Part shown: positions 58,193 through 64,000 of the stretch, in pieces | Position numbering within the stretch: the first letter of the stretch is position 1 | How the letters are laid out: each line of letters starts with the position of its first letter | Source of the DNA: Chlorella sorokiniana | Lineage: Eukaryota > Chlorophyta > Trebouxiophyceae > Chlorellales > Chlorellaceae | NCBI GenBank assembly: GCA_025917655.1 | Contig: CP084609.1 | Coordinates: 1,984,001-2,048,000, forward strand | Direction of reading: 5' to 3' | DNA length: 64,000 nt | The notes under the pieces: generated by a model | What the model was told of the DNA's origin: nothing | The model's database searches: none | What the model saw: only the letters and a program-made list of their open reading frames with translations | Translations under genes and position numbers: made by a program

Positions 58193-60364
58193 ATGAGCAG
58201 CGCGACAGCACCTGACCCACTGACACAAATCCGCACCTTCTTTGCGGAGAAGCCTGTGGAGGTAACTAAGTGTTCTTTGATCAAACAGCATGCATTACGC
58301 GGGGAGGCTGGGCGGCTGATTGCTGTCATCACTGCGGGCTGGAGGGCGTCTCCGCCCGCATTTGCGTTCACTCCCGCTGCAAACCGTGCATTGGAGTGCA
58401 TATGTCGGTAATGTTGCATCGTGCATGCCAAAGGAAGCCCGTTTTGACGGCGAGGCTCCGCCGCCGCCGTCGCTGCCAGACACCCACCTCGCAACTCGTG
58501 GCTGCTGCAGCTCCAACAGAAGCTGGATGGCTGGACTGCGAAGCAGCCCGGCTGGGTTGAGGGCGTCGTGGCGGGCATCAAGGGCAGCGGGCAGGGCCTC
58601 TTCCTGGGTCTCATCATGGGCTCTGTCGGCAAGATGAATGTGGAGAGCGCAGCAGCAAGTGAGCCGCGCAGCCCCAGCAGCACTGCTCTGGCACAGCCTC
58701 ATGCGGCGGCTGCGCGCAAGACGGCGTCCAAGAACCCCGGCTCAGCTGCGGCATGCGTGTCATGGGGCGTCTCAGCTTGCCTGCTGAGAGGGCCGGGGCC
58801 AGCGCGTGATGCTGGCCCCATGCCGCATCCTTTCGCGCCTCCCGCACGCGTGCGCCTCACGGCTGTCGCCTGCTCGATCCGCCACACGTGCAGGTGGTGC
58901 CCCTATGGCCCCCAGATGCTCAGCATGGGTGGGCCGCTGGTGCAGGCCCGCAACTTTGCGGTGATGACGGGCGTGAACGCCGGCGTGTCGGCGGCCATGA
59001 AGCGCTGGCGGGGCGGCCGCGACGACCTCCAGAACCAGCTTGCAGGCGAGTGGCGCCGCCGCCCTGGCCAAAACGCAGCCCTGTGCTGGCTGTGCTGGCC
59101 CCAGGGGTCCGCAACGCACCAGCCCACTGCATTCATAGGTCGAGCGCTGCCAACATGCGGCCACCATCACAGCAGCTTGCTCGGTCCTTGGGGGTATTCC
59201 CTCGCCCCCTGCGCTGTTGCTCCGCCTCACACAACTCCCGCCTGCTCCCCCCTTCGCGTGCAGCGGCGTTCTGCAGCGGCGCCAGCTTCTCGCTGGTCAG
59301 CGGCGGCATCAACAACCCGGCGGCGGTGCCCGGCGCGGCGCCCCCAACCCGCTCATGGCGGCCTTCTCGGCCGGCGTGGTGTTTGCGCTCTTCCAGGGCG
59401 GCTTCTACAAGGCAAGCCTGCCGGCTGCTTGCGCGGGTGGATGAGGGGGCAGGACGGGGGTGGAGGGGGTTTCGTGAGAGGAAGGCGAGCGGGGGGGAGG
59501 GTGGTGTGATGCCAGCGGGCATTCTTGCGGCGTGCTGGAGTGTGGGCTGCGATTGAGACGTGGCGCGCGCTGCAGCTCTGGCGCTCTAGTGCCGGGCAGC
59601 AGTGCAGAGTGATTGACACGGGTAAGGGTCTGTGATTGTGCTTTCGGGGCCTTCATCTTCCGCGCCTCTGGCCGCCACCCGCCTGCAGCTGGGTGAGATG
59701 TGGTCGGGGCCCAAGGCCGTCGACACCGACTACGTGCGGGTGAAGGCGATGCTCAAGGCGCTCAACCTGTCGGTGAGAGGCGGCGCAGGGCTGGCTGGCT
59801 GGGAGCTGCGCTGACCAGCTGCAGGCCGGTGGGGCTGGCGTGGCTGGGTCGCCCGCCAGGAAGGGACGTTTCGTTGTATGGAGGGCATGCCGCCGGCTGA
59901 AACCCCACCCCCACCCTCCTTGTCGTGATGCGCAGCAATACGAGAAGAATGTGCGGAAAGGGCAGCTGAACGACACGACGATAGGGCTGTGGGATGGCCC
60001 AGCGCTGCAGGAGGTAAAGATCCCGCCGGGACCGCGGCTGCTCATCCTGGACCACATCGAGACATACCGCCACATCCTGCGCCCGCCGTGCCCATCCCCA
60101 AGCGCCTGCCCCACGACTGAGGCTGCGGGGTCCATGGGGCCACGCAGCAACCCTGGTCGCCCCTCCAGATTCTCGACCCGCGCAGTAGCCACGCTTCTTT
60201 TAGCTCTCCCACAACCCAACTCCGTCCCTCCCCCGGCGACCCCGCCGCTCTGCACAGCCCCTCTGTGCAGGCCCAATGGTGTATTAAAAACGCCATGTCC
60301 CAGGCATCACCTGTCACCTGGGATGCACCCAAACAGATACAATGCAGGGCTGGGGTGGCCCTAA
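58193..60364 (+). CDS. HP30-type Tim17/22 chloroplast import protein with SAM domain
   Basis: Exons are 58193-58261, 58511-58658, 58894 to about 59046, 59264-59411, about 59690-59772 and 59936 to the end. The first half is a Tim17/Tim22/PRAT module: GSGQGLFLGLIMGSVG, GGPLVQARNFAVMTGVNAGV, FCSGASFSLVSGG and AFSAGVVFALFQGGFYK. The second half is a SAM-like domain: DYVRVKAMLKALNLSQYEKN, IGLWDGPALQEVKIPPGPRL, LILDHI. This matches Arabidopsis HP30/HP30-2, which import transit-peptide-less proteins across the chloroplast inner envelope. There is a one-base break in the C5 run 59341-59345. The C-terminus is uncertain: the raw frame stops at 60364, but one more missing base near 60088 would give a natural end PIPKRLPHD with TGA at 60120. 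The GC donor at 59412 is GCAAGC. Confidence 0.87.
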
Positions 60365-60519
60365 ATTGCCAGGGTGCAAGTCGGCGTTGGTTGGGGTCAA
60401 GATGAGCTCACCCTGAGTGACCATCCGCTCCCCCACGCCCCAGCCGAGGCCGCCACCGAGCAACATCACCTCCAGCTGCCCTAGCCTCAGTCATGCAGGG
60501 TGCACCGCTTGAAGGTCGG

Positions 60520-60524
60520 TTACA
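60520..60524 (-). terminator. TGTAA polyadenylation signal, EMC5 gene
   Basis: Minus-strand TGTAA about 75 bases past the stop at 60597. Confidence 0.5.
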
Positions 60525-60596
60525 AGTTGCCCCGCATGGCAGCTGGGCGCAGCCAGGGCGAGGCAGCGGGGCAGCGGCTTCTCTGCCAGAGGCTGC

Positions 60597-61248
60597 TCAA
60601 CGGACTTCAGGCACCGAAGGCAGCTGCTGCATGTGCGGCATGTGCGCCAGCAGCCGCCCGCGGTGGTTGAATGCTGCGAAATCCGTGCGCTGCGGCCGCA
60701 TCACGACGGTCCTGCGGTTGGGGTGAAGGGCGGGCAAGGCATGCGGTGCGCTTAGCGCAGACGAAGTAACAAGCGAGCGGCAAAGCGTGAACCATGCGCG
60801 GGAGCCATGCTCAACAGTTGGTCGATTGATTCCTCTCTGCACGCTTCTCACTTGGGCACGTCTGAGATGCGGATGGGCTGGAAGCTGCCAGACACCTGCA
60901 GCCCGCCCAGCGCCGCCACCACCACCGCCGCTGCCAGCTGCGCGACAAGCGACAGTGGCAGGCCCTCAAACTGCTGCTGCGTGAGGCGCAGGTGCTCGCG
61001 ATCTGCAAGGAGCAGGCAGAGGAGCTGGTCGGCAACAGTCAGCTGCGCACCGGGCTGCACCACTGGGGCGGCAGGGGGTGTCGCCTTCGCCGCCATCACC
61101 GTCTGTCGTTCAGGTGGCAGCCTCCGCGCAGGCGCGGCTTCCAGACTCAGGCACCAAGCTCACATGTCATAGCCTGGTAGCCCGTGGCTGCCAGGAGTGC
61201 AAGCCCAACCCAGACGAGTGCTTTGCCGAGGCCTCTGCCTGCCGCCAT
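60597..61248 (-). CDS. EMC5: EMC5 / membrane magnesium transporter (MMGT) family
   Basis: Three exons (61164-61248, 60852-61002, 60597-60711) close exactly to 116 residues, the usual size. There are two membrane helices, ALVWVGLALLAATGYQAM and LVAQLAAAVVVAALGGL. Between them is the conserved loop REHLRLTQQQFEGLPL, and the C-terminal FNHRGRLL motif of EMC5/MMGT1 is present. EMC5 is a core subunit of the ER membrane protein complex, which inserts tail-anchored and multi-pass proteins; a Mg2+ transport role has been proposed in animals. No frame break is needed. It is convergent with HP30. Confidence 0.88.
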
Positions 61249-61645
61249 TATCCTCTGCTGTTAGAAACACTGTCGGTAAGGGAATAAAACAGCTGCGACA
61301 AGAACAGTGGTTGATGACCCGATGGGCGTGATGAAAAGTTGTAAGCGACTTTACCACTCAATTATTGATTGTGTTGCGATGGAATGCCATCTGCGTTTGA
61401 ACAAGCGCCTGAATTGGTGACATGCCACGAGGTTGCAGTGCTGTCGTCCAGTAGCGTGTGATGCCTTCCTGCCATGCCAAAAAGTAGAACCAGGATTACA
61501 TTCATTGAATCTAAAACATGTACAAGCAGGGAGTGAACAAGGTAAAGGAATGCTGTTCTTTTTTGGGAGGGGCAAGGGTGATGCACAAAAGCACAAGCGA
61601 ATCGAACTAACTGCTGCGACGCACGCGGGCGTCTGTTAGACCTGC
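61249..61645 (-). promoter_or_regulatory. EMC5 promoter and SNF2 3' region
   Basis: About 400 AT-richer bases between two tandem minus-strand genes. It contains the SNF2 TGTAA element at 61496-61500 and must hold the EMC5 promoter. No gene was seen. Confidence 0.4.
61496..61500 (-). terminator. TGTAA polyadenylation signal, SNF2 gene
   Basis: Minus-strand TGTAA about 150 bases past the stop at 61646. Confidence 0.5.
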
Positions 61646-61941
61646 CTACGAGTTGGGGCCGACCACATGCGCGGTCAATGCAGCCGTCTTGCGGCCCCGC
61701 ATCGGCATCCTGGGCCCGCTGCGAGGGGTGGCTCCCGGCGCTGGGCCCGCCCCTGCACCCTCTGCCGCGGTGCTCACCGGCAGCGCGGCAGCCTCCCCCT
61801 GTGCTGAGCCTGCCCGAGCCGGCGCTGCCAGGGCGCAGCGGACCCGCCTTGTGCTGCGTGACGCTGATGCTGTGGATGTGGGAGGTGCGGGCAGCTGCCT
61901 GTGCCTGCTGCTGCTGCTGCTCGACTTGACCAGACTGCTGT

Positions 61942-61976
<35 letters not shown>

Positions 61977-63916
61977 CGGCTGCTTGTCCACCTCCATCTC
62001 TCCGTTCTGCCTGCCGAAGCACGGGGTTTCGGGCGGCGGAGCGCACACGCTTGGCCGCTGGTGCACGCCAAGCCGGCAGCGGGCTCTCTTCCTCCTCCTC
62101 GTCCTCCACGTCAGACGCCATGCTGCAGGGAGCCAGGAGCGGGCGGTTCACACGCTGCGGGGGAGCCTGCATAGAGCTGGGGCTCCGCCGGCGTGCCACA
62201 CAGCATGTTGCACTGTTCGAGCATCATCGACAGCTCATAAGGGCAGGACGTTGCAGCCTTCACCCACCTGGCATACTCCTCATCCGCCTCCTCGGGCAGC
62301 TTGAACTCCTCGTCGTCGCTGTCGCCGGAGCGGCGCCGCTTGCGCTCCCCGCGCCGCGCCTTGGGGCTGGGGGCCTCCCCCGCCTCGCCTCCGGCCTCTT
62401 CAGAGCCCTCACCCCCTTCCTCATCATCAGAGGCTAGCCCGTTGCTGAGCTCAGCGTAGTTCACGCGGCGGCGCGCACGGCGGGTTGGCCGGCCGCCACG
62501 GAATCCACGTGCCCGAGGCACAGGCGCCTGCTGCTCCTCCGCCTCCTCCTCCTCCTCACTATCACCATCGGCTTCCTCCTCGTCGTCGGAGGGCGCCCGC
62601 CGCACCTTGGGCTGCCGCCGCGGCGCGCCCCGGCCCAGCGCTGCATGCGCGCGGCTGCTGCCCGCCGTCGCTGCCGCGGCTGCCTCCTCCTCCTCCTCAT
62701 CATCATGATCCTCATCGCTGTCGCTCTCCGCCACCCTCGGCTCACCCAGAGCCGGCTCCTGCGGCAGACGCACCACAGGCAGCCAGCGCGTCAAGCAGTG
62801 AGCTCAGGCAGTGCAGCGGCGGAGGAGTGGCGCACAAGTACCATGGCCCGACCACAGAGTTTAACAGGCTGGCGGCAAGCAGCCGAGCCAGAATCAAGCA
62901 GACCAGCAGAGCGGTCAACAACAGACACACATAGACACACAGTTACTGTGGGGCTGCCCCCACCTGGAACAGCACTTCAAGCTCCCCCACCCGCAGGTTC
63001 TGGCGGTCGGTCTGGATGCTGCCCACAAGGTCCTGCAGGGGGCCGGGAAGAAAGCAAGGAACAGCAGGCCGTCAGGTGTGAAGCCCAGCAATGCACACCC
63101 GGGCAGCCAGCCGCGCCGCCCACCAACGCCGGAAATACAGGCAGGTCTGCAGCGGCGCATCGCCGCGGCGAAGCAGCGCTTGCCTGTGTGCGGACGTTGC
63201 TGCGCTGGCCGCGCATCTGCCCTGCTGCCGCCATGTCATGGTCCTCAACCGCAGCCGCTCGGCCGTTGCTGGCTCCGGCCTCCTGCCTGCACTCGATGCG
63301 CGCGGGTGATGGCCAGCGTCACGCAGCTGTCTTGCGCACCAGCCGGGCGCCGGGTCAGGACCGCTGCAGTGCCTTCCTCCGCCTTGACAATGCACTGTCC
63401 ACACGCAGGCAGCGGCACTGGGGCGGCAGGAAGCTGCAGGGATAGTCCAGGCAGGGGCCACCCCCGCAGCGCTCACCGGCTCTTCACCACCTCCATGATG
63501 CGCTCCTCCACCGACCCCTTCACGTAAAATTTCTGCACGCAGCGTCGCGGGAAGGGCGGCAGGGGACAACGGCCATCAGAAACGCACGCGCCAAGCAAGC
63601 GGCGGCCCCTCGCACAGCAGGCGGCGGCCGCTGTGAGCACTGCGCGCCATCGGTCAGCCAGCAACGCAGCGGAGACCCAGCCATCCGCTGAATGTCTGCT
63701 GGTCCTCTAGACGGCACTGCACGCACACGCGCGCGCGCGCCGCCCCCTCCCCCGGGCGCGCCTTGACGGCCACGCTGCGCTTCTGGCCCATGCGCCACGC
63801 GCGCCCGATGGCCTGCTCCTCCAGCGCCGGGTTCAGCGCGGGCTCCATCAGGAAGACGTGGGAGGCGGCGGTGAGGTTGATGCCCACCGAGCCGCTGCGC
63901 ATGGACAGCAGGAAGA
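61646..63916 (-). CDS. SNF2-family helicase, C-terminal part (5' end beyond window)
   Basis: Visible exons are 63762-63916, 63477-63532, 63184-63286, 62964-63032, about 62147-62758 and 61646 to about 62122. The first encodes helicase motifs V and VI: MRSGSVGINLTAASHVFLMEP and QAIGRAWRMGQ, which define SNF2 ATP-dependent translocases. Then come KFYVKGSVEERIMEVV and VGSIQTDRQNLRVGELEVLF, as in RAD5/RAD16- or HLTF-like proteins. The C-terminal third is very acidic (DSDEDHDDEEEEE) alternating with basic, Arg-rich blocks, followed by a poly-Gln tract and a basic end at 61646. It is nuclear and acts in chromatin remodelling or DNA repair by family. The ATPase half lies off the right edge. Frame shifts are inferred near 62030 and near 61800. 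Two introns use GC donors (63761, 63183). Confidence 0.82.
61934..61978. repeat. Poly-Gln coding CAG/CAA tract
   Basis: About 15 CAG/CAA codons on the minus strand, encoding a poly-Gln run in the SNF2 protein's C-terminal region. Two interrupting CAA codons are visible. Confidence 0.85.
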
Positions 63917-64000
63917 CTGCAAGGCACGGGGTTGGGAGTTCAGGTTGTTAGTGGAAGTGGTGGGGGGTCATGGGTGGCAGGGTATGCGGGCCAGCGTCAG

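Noticed and set aside
61362-62066. Separate poly-Gln protein gene between EMC5 and SNF2
   Set aside because: The poly-Gln frame is best explained as part of the SNF2 C-terminal region after a one-base shift, since upstream and downstream segments join the same gene.
1-64000. Transposons, LTR elements, virus-like genes, CRISPR arrays, tRNA or rRNA genes
   Set aside because: No reverse transcriptase, integrase, transposase or capsid motifs, no long terminal or inverted repeats and no tRNA or rRNA cores were noticed. Only simple repeats and short tandem duplications were found.

Overview
The window is nuclear DNA from a GC-rich, intron-dense unicellular green alga, most likely a Chlorella-like trebouxiophyte. 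Four things support this. Genes have many short exons with GT-AG and some GC-AG introns. TGTAA elements, the usual chlorophyte polyadenylation signal, lie downstream of many stops. The products are plant-lineage proteins (CYP97C, FKBP16-3, HP30, plastid pyrophosphatase, an octotricopeptide/RAP protein). Both strands carry genes. No rRNA, tRNA, CRISPR array, operon or obvious transposon was seen.

Layout, left to right: 3' end of a small membrane-protein gene (+, 10-727); a voltage-gated K+ channel with a cyclic-nucleotide-binding-like domain (-, 932-8716, 18 exons); a dual-specificity phosphatase (-, 9830-10987); a gene-poor, lower-GC stretch with one doubtful gene (about 12608-15130); a thylakoid-lumen FKBP16-3 immunophilin (+, 15361-17207); a MaoC/hot-dog dehydratase (-, 17605-18518); an OPR/RAP organelle RNA-binding protein (+, 19296-26821); a small secreted Cys-rich protein (+, 27290-28383); CDC123 (-, 28869-30785); a coiled-coil protein (-, 30935-about 33755); an unrecognised low-complexity protein (+, 34266-about 37292); chloroplast inorganic pyrophosphatase (-, 37580-40135); a CCoAOMT-type methyltransferase (+, 40468-41864); a multi-pass membrane protein (+, 42772-44178); a type II membrane protein (+, 45107-46850); an SRP54 M-domain-like protein (-, 47404-48576); CYP97C, the lutein epsilon-ring hydroxylase (-, 49124-53888); OPA3 (+, 54694-55932); a conserved-looking unknown (-, 56341-57779); HP30, Tim17 plus SAM (+, 58193-60364); EMC5 (-, 60597-61248); and the 3' part of a SNF2 helicase (-, 61646-63916, running off the right edge).

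The genes do not form one pathway. Several concern organelle biogenesis: plastid protein import (HP30), thylakoid folding (FKBP16-3), organelle RNA (RAP), mitochondrial fatty-acid synthesis (MaoC) and mitochondrial shape (OPA3). Splice-junction and frame bookkeeping was done by hand for most genes. It closes perfectly for the K+ channel, pyrophosphatase, EMC5, the Cys-rich protein and the 296-residue unknown. In at least a dozen other genes the reading frame breaks by exactly one missing base, mostly inside G or C runs. That pattern looks like systematic homopolymer under-calling in the assembly rather than many pseudogenes, and it is the most consequential thing to check in this window.
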